64,000 bases of DNA from Pseudarthrobacter enclensis (GTDB taxonomy: Bacteria > Actinomycetota > Actinomycetes > Actinomycetales > Micrococcaceae). Position 1 is the stretch's first letter. Each line of letters opens with the position of its first letter. Of this stretch, positions 1 to 8,106 are shown piece after piece. The notes under the pieces are model-generated. The model saw nothing but the letters and a program-made list of their open reading frames with translations, did not search any database and was not told the DNA's origin. The translations under genes and the position numbers were made by a program. The stretch is taken from assembly GCF_001457025.1 (NCBI RefSeq), contig NZ_KQ758603.1, forward strand, positions 62,001-126,000, written 5' to 3'.

Positions 1-903
1 CTTCTGCACGCTGGAGTCCAGTACGATCAGCACCGCGGCGATGACCAGCGAGGCAACCCCCACGTCCAGTCCCAGGACGGTGGTGAGCACCAGCAGCGAG
101 GCGATGCCCACCAGAGTAAGAATCCGCATCGGGGTGGCGGCCACCTTCTCCGGACGCGTCCGGGTTCCGGTAGCCACCGAGGCCGGTGCGGTGAGTACGG
201 CCGTGCCGGCGCCGCCGGAACCTGAAACGCCGCCCGCTTCGGGAGCGTCAGCGCCGCCGTCGTTCTTAATGTCGGTGTCCACGCCTGCCTTGGCTGCGCG
301 GCGCTTCATGATGGCCTGCACCAGGACGTAGGCGATCACGGCCAGGATGGCGTTGAAGATAAAGCAGTACGCATAGAGCCTGAAGGAGCCGTCCGAGGCA
401 CCCGCGCCGTCCAGCATCTTGTTGCCCAGGACGCCGAAGGGGTTGACGGGGGAGAAGGCGCCGGCGTTGGCGCCCTGGACGATGACCAGGCCCATGGCCA
501 GGGTGCTGATGCCGAACCGCATGCCCAGCGCCAGGCCCACCGGGGCGACGATGGCGATGGCGGCGGGCGTGAACGCGCCGGCGGAAGCCAGGGCCGCGGT
601 CAGCAGGAACATCAGGATGGGGACCAGGATCTTCCGGTCGCCGGCAAGCCGTTCAGCCCAATAGGCCAGCAGGTCTATGGTGCCGTTGATCCGGACGATC
701 GCGAACAGCAGGGTAGCGCCCACCAGGATGAAGAAAAGCCCGGCGGGGAACTGTCCGATGACGTCCTTGACGGACATGCCGGCCAGGAGGGTGCCCACGC
801 CGAACGCGGCGACGGTGGCCAGCAGTCCGGCGTTGATCTTGGTGAAGGAACCGACCGCGAAGGCGGCCACCAGCACCAGGAACGCGATGAGTGAGAGCGA
901 CAT
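1..903 (-). CDS. MatC-type dicarboxylate permease, partial (C-terminus off the left edge)
   Basis: Reading leftward from an ATG at 903, 301 codons stay open to the window edge. The product is almost entirely hydrophobic: several membrane helices, a hydrophilic Gly/Ala/Asp linker around residues 205-250, then more helices. The first 150 residues resemble the MatC N-terminal domain of dicarboxylate/malonate carriers (SLC13/DcuC-like folds). The gene starts 12 bases after the stop of the maleate isomerase gene and is almost certainly cotranscribed with it, which suggests uptake of maleate or a related C4 diacid. The family call rests on overall pattern; the substrate is inferred from context. 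Confidence 0.7.
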   Translation of the reverse strand, partial: MSLSLIAFLVLVAAFAVGSFTKINAGLLATVAAFGVGTLLAGMSVKDVIGQFPAGLFFILVGATLLFAIVRINGTIDLLAYWAERLAGDRKILVPILMFLLTAALASAGAFTPAAIAIVAPVGLALGMRFGISTLAMGLVIVQGANAGAFSPVNPFGVLGNKMLDGAGASDGSFRLYAYCFIFNAILAVIAYVLVQAIMKRRAAKAGVDTDIKNDGGADAPEAGGVSGSGGAGTAVLTAPASVATGTRTRPEKVAATPMRILTLVGIASLLVLTTVLGLDVGVASLVIAAVLIVLDSSVQK

Positions 904-915
904 GGTGCCAACCGC

Positions 916-1734
916 CTACGCGTTCGCCGGGGTGAGGATACCGGCGCCGGACAGCAGGCTGCCCGCGCCGGTGATGGCGGGGGTGTGGCCGAGGGCTTTG
1001 AGGATCTCGTAGGTGGTGGCCGTCGCCGCCGTGATGACCGGGAGTCCGAGCTCGTCTTCCACGGCCTGGACGGCGGCGAGTGACGGCATCTGGACGCAGG
1101 CGGACAGGACGACGGCGTCTGCGCCTTCGCGCTTGAGGCTGCGGGCCAGTGCGGGCAGGTTCTGCGGGTCAAGGCAGCCGACCTCGAGGTTGTCCGCAAC
1201 TTCGAGGCTGATGGCGTCCAGCACCGTGATGCCCGAACCCTCGATGTAGTCCACCACCATCTGGGTCAGCGGCTTCATGTAGGGGGTGATCATGGCGACC
1301 TTCTGGGCGCCGATCTCCTGCAGGGTGCGGACCAGGGCTCCGGCGCTGCTGGTGACCGGGGCGGGGTGCCCGTTGCCGGCGGCGGCGTCCGCGATGACCT
1401 GCTCGGAGCCTTCGTGGGCTTCGGGGCCCTGGGCCATGACGGCCACCAGGCAGGCGTAGGCGATGACGTCCACGTCGGCGTCGGAGACTGCTTCGGCGCA
1501 CTGGGCTGCCTTGCCCACCATGGCCAGGAGTTCTTCCTTGGTGACCTTCTTCATGCCGGCGCGGGCGGAGTGGAAGGTGTACTTGTGGCCGGTTGCCTCG
1601 GCCTGGCGCCGGAAGAGCTCCGGCAGTTCGGTCTCCATGGTGGTGTTGGAGCTGGGGACGATCAGTCCCACGCGGCTCGCCCCGGGGCGCTTGGGTTCGG
1701 GGGTGGTTTCACAGGTGATGGCGGGGGTGCTCAT
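916..1734 (-). CDS. maiA: Maleate cis-trans isomerase (Asp/Glu racemase superfamily)
   Basis: The 272-residue protein carries the N-terminal VGLIVPSSNTTMETE signature of maleate isomerases and arylmalonate decarboxylase relatives. Two cysteines in the expected places, in YACLVAVM (about residue 95) and SACVQMPS (about residue 213), fit the two-cysteine active site that converts maleate to fumarate through a covalent succinyl-cysteine intermediate. It heads a two-gene unit with the dicarboxylate permease and is divergent from an IclR regulator, the arrangement expected of a small inducible diacid pathway. Arylmalonate decarboxylase or another racemase-like activity cannot be excluded, but the retained double cysteine favours the isomerase. 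Confidence 0.72.
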   Translation of the reverse strand: MSTPAITCETTPEPKRPGASRVGLIVPSSNTTMETELPELFRRQAEATGHKYTFHSARAGMKKVTKEELLAMVGKAAQCAEAVSDADVDVIAYACLVAVMAQGPEAHEGSEQVIADAAAGNGHPAPVTSSAGALVRTLQEIGAQKVAMITPYMKPLTQMVVDYIEGSGITVLDAISLEVADNLEVGCLDPQNLPALARSLKREGADAVVLSACVQMPSLAAVQAVEDELGLPVITAATATTYEILKALGHTPAITGAGSLLSGAGILTPANA

Positions 1735-1906
1735 GGATTCTCCACGTCGTTGTGATGGGGATACATTGGGGGTAAACCCGTAGAGTGGGTTCTGATCCCA
1801 TGATGTGGGTCACTGCTGCGGGATGTCAAATGGATCACACGCTGACCCGGTGTCCGGCTCATTATGCTGGAGGCTGCTTGCGGAAATGATGGAAAGGTTT
1901 TGAGCG
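1735..1906. promoter_or_regulatory. Divergent promoter region between maiA and the IclR gene
   Basis: These 172 bases separate the two divergent starts. An imperfect inverted repeat, TGATCCCA at 1793-1800 and TGGGTCA at 1806-1812, sits centrally and is a plausible IclR-type operator. A Shine-Dalgarno-like GGAAAGG lies about ten bases before the GTG start at 1907. The operator is inferred from symmetry and position only. Confidence 0.35.
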
Positions 1907-2707
1907 GTGGTTAAGGAAGCCGGGGCCGGGGCTTCGCCCCTGTTGGTCCTGCACAAGGTGGCGGAGATCCTGGACTGTTTCTCGGTGGCGGAGCCCGAGC
2001 CGACGCTGCAGCAGATCATCCGCAAGACCGGCCTGCCGTCCAGCACGTGCCAGCGCCTGGTCCAGAACATGCTCCGTGAGGGGTTCCTTGACCGCGACGG
2101 CGACCGGTACCGGATCGGCATCGGGCTGGTCCGCTGGGCTACCCCGGGAACGTTCGGACTGGACGTGGTGCGGCTGGTCAAGCCGGTCCTGCAGCAGCTG
2201 CGGGACGAGACCGGCGAAACAGCCTGCCTGTACGTCCGGGACGGGGCCTTCCGCACGATCGTTGCGGTGGCCGAGACGCGGCATGTGGTGATGCGGCCGT
2301 TTATGGTGGGCATGGTCATGCCGCTCCACGCAGGCGCTCCCGGCAAGATCTTCCTGGCCTTTGACCCCGGCGCCTGGGATGCCTTGGACGAGCATGGGCT
2401 TGTAGGTTTTACGCCGGATACACCGGTATCCGTTGAGACCCTCCGGGAGCAGGCGGCTGTTGCCCGCGAGCAGGGGTATTTCGCAGCTTTCGGGGAACGC
2501 AACCAGGATGTGGGTTCCATCAGCGCGCCGGTGTTCGACCACGCGGGGCGGCTTGCCTGCGCCGTGGGGCTCGGTTTCCCCACCCAGCGGATCGGGCCCG
2601 CCGACGTTAGACGGCTGGGGCCGGTGGTTGCCCGTGCGGGGCTGGAAGCCAGCCGTGCCTTGGGATATGACAGCAGCCAGGCCGCCGGAGTGGACGCGGC
2701 AGGGTAG
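1907..2707 (+). CDS. IclR-family transcriptional regulator
   Basis: The 266-residue protein begins with GTG. An N-terminal winged helix-turn-helix (about residues 12-75, recognition segment GLPSSTCQRLVQNM) is followed by an IclR effector domain in which residues such as the LHAGAPGKIFLAF segment are typical of the ligand pocket. It is divergent from the maleate isomerase and permease genes, so the simplest reading is control of that pair in response to the diacid or a product. Its gene ends 77 bases before a strong bidirectional terminator. The family is clear; the effector is inferred. Confidence 0.85.
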   Translation: MVKEAGAGASPLLVLHKVAEILDCFSVAEPEPTLQQIIRKTGLPSSTCQRLVQNMLREGFLDRDGDRYRIGIGLVRWATPGTFGLDVVRLVKPVLQQLRDETGETACLYVRDGAFRTIVAVAETRHVVMRPFMVGMVMPLHAGAPGKIFLAFDPGAWDALDEHGLVGFTPDTPVSVETLREQAAVAREQGYFAAFGERNQDVGSISAPVFDHAGRLACAVGLGFPTQRIGPADVRRLGPVVARAGLEASRALGYDSSQAAGVDAAG

Positions 2708-2783
2708 GAGTGGCCGCGGGCGGAGTGGTCTGCGGAAGGCCTCCCGGGGCTGCGGGACGAATGTCCGCCGAGGCTTAAAAAGC

Positions 2784-2831
2784 CGAGTGCCGGCGTCGTG
2801 CTTTTCTTTCAAAGCACGACGCCGGCACTCG
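2784..2831. terminator. Bidirectional rho-independent terminator-like hairpin
   Basis: A perfect 21-bp stem (2784-2804 pairing with 2811-2831) with a six-base loop lies between the convergent IclR and MFS genes. T-rich bases lie next to the stem. It can serve both strands. Confidence 0.8.
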
Positions 2832-2847
2832 CTTTAGCAGCGCAGGT

Positions 2848-4068
2848 TCAGCTGACCTGTTCCTCGGCCGTCCGCGCGGCGGCAATGGCATGCGGGACCG
2901 CCACGAGGGCGAGCACCGCGAGGGCGCCTGCTGCCGCGAAGGCGTAGAAGCCCCACGGGTAGGCGATGCCGGCCGCCACGAGACCGCCGGTCACCGCGGG
3001 TCCGGCGATGGCACCGACGCGGCCCACGCCGGCGGCGAAGCCGAGGGCGGTTGCGCGCAGCCGGGCCGGGAAGAGCTGGCTGACCCAGGCGTAGACCAGC
3101 ACCTGGGCGCTGAACACGAAGACGCCGGTGACGAAGACCAGGGCGTTGAGCAGGAACGCGTTGTCAACCTTGATGCTCAGCAGGGCAAGGCACGCCGCGG
3201 AAAGGCCGAACCAGAGCAGCACGATGGGTTTGGTGCCGTGCTTGTCGGCCAGGATTCCGGCGATGATGAGGCCGGCGACGGCGCCGAGGTTCAGCACCAA
3301 AAGCAGCGAGAGGCCCGCGCTGACGGGGTAGCCGGCGGAGGCCATGAGCTGGGGGAGCCAGGTGTTCAGGCCGTAGACCAGCAGCAGCCCCATGAAGGAC
3401 GCGGCGGCGATCGCCACGGCCACCAGCGGGTACGGCTTCCTGGCCAGGTCCCGGAATCCGGTCTGCTCCTGCGTCCGGGCAGTCTCCGCAGCCGGCAGGG
3501 TTTCCGGCAGCTTGAACCACAGGAACGGCGCCAGGACGAGGCCCGCGATGCCGCCGACCACGAACATGATGCGCCAGTCCGGGATAACCAGCAGGGCCAG
3601 GAAGGCTGTTGCCACCGCGCCGACGTGGTAGCCGGTCATGGTGCGTGTGGTGGACTTGCCGGCGGATCCTGCCTTGGCGTAGTCGTTCATGTAGGCCAGG
3701 GCCACCGGAAGGCAGGCGCCCAAGCCGACTCCGGCCAGGAAGCGGAAGACGCCGAACACGGCCACGTTGGGTGCCCACGCCACCGCGAGGGTGAAGACGG
3801 AGAACCAGAGCACGCAGGCAACCATCAGTTTGCGGCGCCCAAAGCGGTCCGAGAGCGGGGCGATGAACAGCGCCCCCGCGCCGACGCCGACGAGGGAGAT
3901 GGTGGCCACCAGGGTGGCGCCGACGGCGTCGAAGCCGAGCTCGCCGGTTTTGATGAGTGTGGGGATGACGGTGCCGAGCACCACCAGGTCGAAGCCGTCC
4001 AGGACCATGGCCAGCCAGCAGAGCCAGACGGGCCAACGCGATACGCGGGAGGAGGGGGAAGTTGTCAT
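2848..4068 (-). CDS. MFS transporter, aromatic acid:H+ symporter (AAHS) type
   Basis: Twelve predicted membrane helices in about 406 residues. Helix 1 contains the DGFD motif that marks the aromatic acid/H+ symporter branch (PcaK, BenK, GenK), and the loop after helix 2 has the MFS signature PLSDRFGRRK. The ATG at 4068 is preferred over an upstream start at 4125 because GAGGA precedes it at proper spacing. It is likely an importer of a benzoate-like, hydroxybenzoate-like or gentisate-like acid. No ring-cleavage genes lie in this window, so the substrate is unknown. Convergent with the IclR gene across a shared terminator. Confidence 0.82.
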   Translation of the reverse strand: MTTSPSSRVSRWPVWLCWLAMVLDGFDLVVLGTVIPTLIKTGELGFDAVGATLVATISLVGVGAGALFIAPLSDRFGRRKLMVACVLWFSVFTLAVAWAPNVAVFGVFRFLAGVGLGACLPVALAYMNDYAKAGSAGKSTTRTMTGYHVGAVATAFLALLVIPDWRIMFVVGGIAGLVLAPFLWFKLPETLPAAETARTQEQTGFRDLARKPYPLVAVAIAAASFMGLLLVYGLNTWLPQLMASAGYPVSAGLSLLLVLNLGAVAGLIIAGILADKHGTKPIVLLWFGLSAACLALLSIKVDNAFLLNALVFVTGVFVFSAQVLVYAWVSQLFPARLRATALGFAAGVGRVGAIAGPAVTGGLVAAGIAYPWGFYAFAAAGALAVLALVAVPHAIAAARTAEEQVS

Positions 4069-4194
4069 GTAATCCTCATTGATCAGAAAAGAACCGGGAA
4101 CGCTGCCGACCGAGAGCTGCATCACGTGGGGAAGTGATGCACGACATTTGTTCCGGTGAAGAGGATACTCCGATAGTTCACTTAACGCACTTCG

Positions 4195-4209
4195 GTTCGC
4201 TATACGAAC
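4195..4209. promoter_or_regulatory. Candidate operator upstream of the MFS gene
   Basis: A perfect inverted repeat GTTCG-CTATA-CGAAC lies in the 219-base gap between the MFS start and the end of the GntR gene. Its form is like that of IclR-type sites controlling aromatic uptake genes. Binding by the nearby IclR or GntR regulator is inference. Confidence 0.4.
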
Positions 4210-4287
4210 GAGCGCGGTTGGCGGGTACCGGGGTGGCCGCTCACGCCCAGGATTCAGGGGGCGGGCACTAATGGGGTTGGGGCCCGA

Positions 4288-5070
4288 TCAGGACTGGAAC
4301 TGCTGCATCACCGAGAGGTGCCCGGCACGGGCGGACACCAGGCATTTGGCCAGGTAGAAGGGCCGGTTGCCGTGCCGGACATACTGCGTCAGCACCAGGA
4401 CCGGGTCCGATGGCCGGAGGTCCAGCACCTTGGCGCGGCTGGGTCCCACCTGGCTGAGGCTGATCTGGCATTCGCCCGGTCCCGCCAGCCGGCCCAGCTG
4501 GGTGTTGAGCGCGGCAAGCAGGGTGGCGCCGCCGTCGTCCTTGACTTCAACGTCCGACGCCGGGCCCTTGCCGAAGCTGACCGGCCCGGCGGTCACGTTT
4601 TCCTGCAGGTGGGCGATGGCCTCGCCGTCGCGGATGAGGACGGACTCCCACAGCCAGCATTCGGCACCGGGCTCGACGCCGATACCCGGGGCGACGAATT
4701 CGGACGCGGCCTGGCGGATGGCCTGGGTGCGTTTGACCTCGAGGGTCTGCCTGGGCCCGGCGAGGACTTCCTCGAAGGGCCGGATGCGCTCGATGCCGAT
4801 GCGGGGGAGGGTGTCAGAGACGAACCGGCCCACGCCGCGGCGGGCCCGGATCAGGCCGTCCTCCTCGAGGAGCATCAGCGCTTCGCGGACCACGGTGCGG
4901 CTGACCTTCATGTCCGCGCCCAGCTCGGTTTCGGTGGGGATCATGGAGCCGGGGGTGAGCAGGCCGTTGCGGATGGCCTCGGCGATGCGCGAGTACACCG
5001 CCACGCGCAGCGGCGAGCCCGGCTGGGCGGCCACCGGCTGGGACAGGAACCGGGCGGCGTCCTGGTGCAC
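4288..5070 (-). CDS. GntR-family regulator with UTRA ligand domain (HutC type)
   Basis: The 260-residue protein starts at GTG with GAGG six bases upstream. A GntR winged helix spans about residues 20-90 (PGSMIPTETELGADMKVSR then VVREALMLLEEDGLI). The remaining part matches the size and layout of a UTRA ligand domain. HutC-type regulators usually repress local catabolic or transport genes and release DNA on binding a small acid or sugar. The gene lies just upstream of the MFS permease on the same strand, so it may control that gene; the sequence does not prove this. Confidence 0.8.
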   Translation of the reverse strand: MHQDAARFLSQPVAAQPGSPLRVAVYSRIAEAIRNGLLTPGSMIPTETELGADMKVSRTVVREALMLLEEDGLIRARRGVGRFVSDTLPRIGIERIRPFEEVLAGPRQTLEVKRTQAIRQAASEFVAPGIGVEPGAECWLWESVLIRDGEAIAHLQENVTAGPVSFGKGPASDVEVKDDGGATLLAALNTQLGRLAGPGECQISLSQVGPSRAKVLDLRPSDPVLVLTQYVRHGNRPFYLAKCLVSARAGHLSVMQQFQS

Positions 5071-5199
5071 GTTATGCCTCGCTTTTGTGGTTGGTCCGGG
5101 GATTCCAGCCTACTTCAGCGTCTGATGTGTTTGTTGGACAAGCTGCAATCGCCGGGTTGACCAGGCTCTGCTGAACGGCCAAGGCGCCGGACGCCCCGC

Positions 5200-5775
5200 T
5201 TAGGGCAGCGGCTGCCGTTCGCCCACGCGGACGGAGGACGACGGCGGCAGGTACTCCCGCCGTCGTCGTTCCATCCGGCGCTGCTGGCCAGGGGACGGGA
5301 CCCGGGCACGCTTGGCGCGGTTGCACCTGGCGCAGGCGGCGACAAAGTTCTGCAGACTGGTGGAACCGCCCTTGGACCACGGGTAGAAGTGGTCGCCATG
5401 CTCGGCGGGGCGGCCGCAGCGGCGCCCGAAACCGGCTTCCAGTTCGCAGCGGCCGCCGGCGCGGGCCATCCCGTCGCGGCGCTGCTGGCGGGTGAAGCGG
5501 CGGACCGGGTCGCGGCGGCGGACATCCCGGGCGGTGACGATCGCTGCGGTGACTGCCAGGACCACTGCAGCTGCGCCCGGAAGTGCTGCTGCGGGGCCGA
5601 CCCTGCCGAGAATGCCCTGAAACACGTCAGCGACGACGGCTATCCCCGCCCCGCCAACCGGCGCGCCTTTTGCCATCAACGCCGCCAACACGGAAAAGGC
5701 GAGCCACAGCAGCACCGCCACGTAGGCCACGCGAAGGCCTTGCCGGGTCCAGTAGATACGGCCGAGTTCCGGCAT
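5200..5775 (-). CDS. Membrane-anchored HNH nuclease-domain protein
   Basis: About 191 residues starting at the ATG at 5775, which has GGGGGGA just upstream (an in-frame TTG at 5787 is less likely). Two hydrophobic helices occupy roughly residues 14-35 and 57-82, followed by an Arg-rich segment and an HNH domain with two pairs of cysteines (a first pair in CELEAGFGRRC, a second in CARC), the DHFYPWSKGGS segment and the central Asn in LQN. The C-terminus is basic. An HNH domain tethered to the membrane suggests DNA processing at the envelope or a defence role. No methylase or toxin partner is adjacent, so function is open. Confidence 0.75.
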   Translation of the reverse strand: MPELGRIYWTRQGLRVAYVAVLLWLAFSVLAALMAKGAPVGGAGIAVVADVFQGILGRVGPAAALPGAAAVVLAVTAAIVTARDVRRRDPVRRFTRQQRRDGMARAGGRCELEAGFGRRCGRPAEHGDHFYPWSKGGSTSLQNFVAACARCNRAKRARVPSPGQQRRMERRRREYLPPSSSVRVGERQPLP

Positions 5776-5964
5776 CGATCCCCCCAATTTTCAGTTGATC
5801 CAAGGATCTGCGCCCTTGTGGTGTCCAGGGAATCGTAGGGGGCCTCGGGTGGCAACTGTCCCAGGTTTAGCTCAGTTTTTACCGAGTATCCGCGTGTGAA
5901 TGTATTGCCAGGCAGTGCGCCCGTGATGCCGAAGCCTGGCGCGGCGGCGTGCAACAATGGCGCC

Positions 5965-6444
5965 ATGACCCACGAGCAGATTGACTCCGCCGTGTCGGGA
6001 CTGGACGGCGCAGACGTCGCCGCGTTCGAGGCCGCCTACCAGGCCGCGCAGAAGAGCCTGGCCGAAGGTGGCATCCCGATCGGCGCTGCCATTGCCAGGG
6101 GCGGCGAGGTGTTTGCCAGCGGCCATAACGAACGGGTCCAGAACGCCGACCCGATCGCGCACGGGGAAATGTCCGCGCTCCGTGCCGCGGGCCGGCAGAA
6201 GACCTACCGGGACACCACGCTCTACACCACCCTCGCCCCGTGTGCGATGTGCACGGGGACCATCATCCAGTTCAAGATCCCCCGCGTGGTGGTGGGGGAG
6301 GCCCGCACGTTCGACGGCGAGCTGGACCTTCTCCGGTCACGCGGCGTTGAGGTGGTGGTCGTGGATGACCAGCGCTGCGTGGACATGATGGCCGCGTTCC
6401 AGGACAAGCACCCGGAGCTGTGGGCGGAGGACATCGCCGAGTAG
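5965..6444 (+). CDS. Cytosine deaminase, yeast Fcy1-like (CMP/dCMP deaminase fold)
   Basis: The 159-residue form starting at 5965 matches the length of the small fungal cytosine deaminase. Zinc ligands and the catalytic glutamate are in HGE and PCAMC. Between and beyond them, DTTLYTTLAPCAMCTGTII, VVVGE, VEVVVVDDQRC and the C-terminal WAEDI strongly resemble the fungal enzyme rather than the large TIM-barrel CodA of bacteria. It would convert cytosine to uracil for salvage. An in-frame ATG at 5896 is possible but adds an untypical leader. The gene stands alone between convergent or opposite-strand genes. Other nucleobase deamination is possible. Confidence 0.82.
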   Translation: MTHEQIDSAVSGLDGADVAAFEAAYQAAQKSLAEGGIPIGAAIARGGEVFASGHNERVQNADPIAHGEMSALRAAGRQKTYRDTTLYTTLAPCAMCTGTIIQFKIPRVVVGEARTFDGELDLLRSRGVEVVVVDDQRCVDMMAAFQDKHPELWAEDIAE

Positions 6445-6484
6445 CTGCTCACTTTGTGCTGGGCGGCAGTCAGGTCCTGCTGGC

Positions 6485-6862
6485 CTACCCGGATTCCCGG
6501 CGCAGCACCGCTTCCCCTATGAGTTGTCCTTCTCGCGATGCGTCCAGCCAAACGATGTCACCAGGCAAGACCATGATGGGGTCTTTCATCGAGCTCCATT
6601 CCATGGCGATGCGCACGATTGCGCTCCCGGGTGGAAGATCCCATGGCCGGTGAACCGTACCGTCGATGTCTCCTGGCACCAGGAGGCCTGTTGCGATCAT
6701 GCGCGTCAGCAGCCCAAGGGCCAAGTCCCGAGCGTCTTCGGGACTTCTGCAGTGCGAGCGCAAAAGACAGACGTTGACTACGTCGGACGGTGAGACCCAG
6801 TCTTCAACCGCCCTGGCAAGAACGTCTTCAGTAGGCGTCCGTGACTCCGGTGAGGCCGTCAT
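6485..6862 (-). CDS. Hypothetical protein
   Basis: A 125-residue soluble acidic protein from an ATG at 6862. I do not recognise a family. It has an N-terminal helical part (residues 10-60) and a C-terminal part rich in strands, with the segment PGDIVWLDASREGQLIGEAVLR. No signal peptide or membrane helix is seen. It is followed by the YciI-like gene upstream on the same strand with a 73-base gap. Codon use matches that of its neighbours, supporting a real gene. Confidence 0.5.
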   Translation of the reverse strand: MTASPESRTPTEDVLARAVEDWVSPSDVVNVCLLRSHCRSPEDARDLALGLLTRMIATGLLVPGDIDGTVHRPWDLPPGSAIVRIAMEWSSMKDPIMVLPGDIVWLDASREGQLIGEAVLRRESG

Positions 6863-6935
6863 CGTCGGAGGTGCGGCTTCACGTAGGCTCCATCATCATT
6901 CTCGGCATAGGCCTGTCAGCATGAGGAGACTCGCC

Positions 6936-7238
6936 CTACGGCCGGACAGGCGTAGCGGCCTCGTTTCCCACCACTGTCGTCCACGGGCGGACTGTCCACG
7001 ACGTCACGACGCCGCCGTTGACATAAGGGTCTGCGGCTGCAAAGGCTTTTGCCGCCTCCACCGGGTTCTCTCCTGTGAAAACCAGCAGTCCGCTAAAGGG
7101 GCCTTCACCAACGGCCCCACCCAGTAGAAGCTCACCGCGCTCGACTGCCTCCCACGCAGCCTTGAGATGGATAGCCCGATACTTTTCACGGCTCTCCAGG
7201 TAGTCATCCGCATAGGTGTATTCGAGTACGGCGTGCAT
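6936..7238 (-). CDS. YciI-family protein
   Basis: Starting at the ATG at 7238 the protein has 100 residues and the usual YciI fold pattern: an opening strand MHAVLEYTYADDY, the segment REKYRAIHLKAA with the conserved histidine, and the pair ENPVEAAKAFAAADPYVNGGV typical of this ferredoxin-like family. Earlier in-frame starts would add a non-conserved leader. YciI proteins are small stand-alone domains with mostly unknown function, some acting as dehalogenase-like or oligomerising accessory proteins. No partner is evident here. Confidence 0.75.
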   Translation of the reverse strand: MHAVLEYTYADDYLESREKYRAIHLKAAWEAVERGELLLGGAVGEGPFSGLLVFTGENPVEAAKAFAAADPYVNGGVVTSWTVRPWTTVVGNEAATPVRP

Positions 7239-7357
7239 GGGCGTCTCCAAATCGTTCAGGGCATTCGTTTCGGTCGATAGAAGCAGGGTACCCACTGATA
7301 TGTACTTTTCAGTCACCGCCCCAAACACTGGCAACGGGGCACCCGTCCCGAACCGCA

Positions 7358-7413
7358 GCAAAGAACCGCGGGGCCGCATACGGATACCCGAAAGCGGCCC
7401 CGCGGTTCTTTGC
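7358..7413 (-). terminator. Terminator-like hairpin after the secreted protein gene
   Basis: A perfect 20-bp inverted repeat (7358-7377 and 7394-7413, 16-base loop) lies seven bases beyond the stop of the gene at 7421-7924. The distal arm ends in TTCTTT on the minus strand, so it most likely ends that transcript. Confidence 0.65.
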
Positions 7414-7420
7414 TGGAAAC

Positions 7421-7924
7421 CTATTTGAGCAGGTCGCAGACGTTGGTGGCTTTGCCCGGTCCGGAGAAGAATCTGACTTCCCCTCCGCTAACGGTCCGGG
7501 CGTAATTGACGTTGCCGATAGTGAGGTAAAGACCCTCAGCATGCAGGCCTGGAACATTCGGAACAATCAGCAAGTTCCGTCCCCTGGACACGACTTCTTC
7601 AACCCCGTTTTGCGGGGCCTGTATGTGGGTAGCCCCGGTAATCACATAGCTTAGAGTCTTGCCATTGGCTGACAGAGTGATGGTAGTTGCGGGAGCTATC
7701 TGGATTTTCCGGCCGTCCTTAAGAACGATCTCTTTGAATTTGCCGGTCAGCGAGGCCGTGACATTAAAGCCCGGGCAGTCGTTTCCAAATATGTCCTCAA
7801 GGACGAAGGATTGCGTTGGATTGGGAACGGGCGGTGCGGCGACAGCCGGAACTGCTGTTGCGGTGAGCGCGGCGGATGCCGCGAGGGAAATGGGCATGAC
7901 GATGCGAGTGAGCCAGCTTTTCAT
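7421..7924 (-). CDS. Secreted hypothetical protein
   Basis: About 167 residues when started at the ATG at 7924, giving a clear Sec signal peptide (MKSWLTRIVMP, then a hydrophobic Ala-rich core ending in AVPAVAA at about residue 31). An earlier start at 7990 would bury this signal. The mature part is a beta-rich domain with two cysteines (in NDCPGF and near the C-terminus in TNVCDLLK) that could form a disulfide. Similar small exported proteins are common in actinobacteria and uncharacterised. The coding sequence has lower GC than its neighbours. Monocistronic, followed by a hairpin terminator. Confidence 0.65.
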   Translation of the reverse strand: MKSWLTRIVMPISLAASAALTATAVPAVAAPPVPNPTQSFVLEDIFGNDCPGFNVTASLTGKFKEIVLKDGRKIQIAPATTITLSANGKTLSYVITGATHIQAPQNGVEEVVSRGRNLLIVPNVPGLHAEGLYLTIGNVNYARTVSGGEVRFFSGPGKATNVCDLLK

Positions 7925-8106
7925 TGAAGTACTCCGTCGTAGCTTCGGTGTAAATTCCCCCAGGAAAACGGGACAAGTCCCTGACTGCAAGGACTTGGAG
8001 TTTATGTACGGCTTCTACCCGCTATCACGAGTAATCGTTACTCACATTGAGGAATTGGGGGTTACGCGCGTAGCAATCCTAAAGTGGTAGCCCGCACTCC
8101 CAAAAG

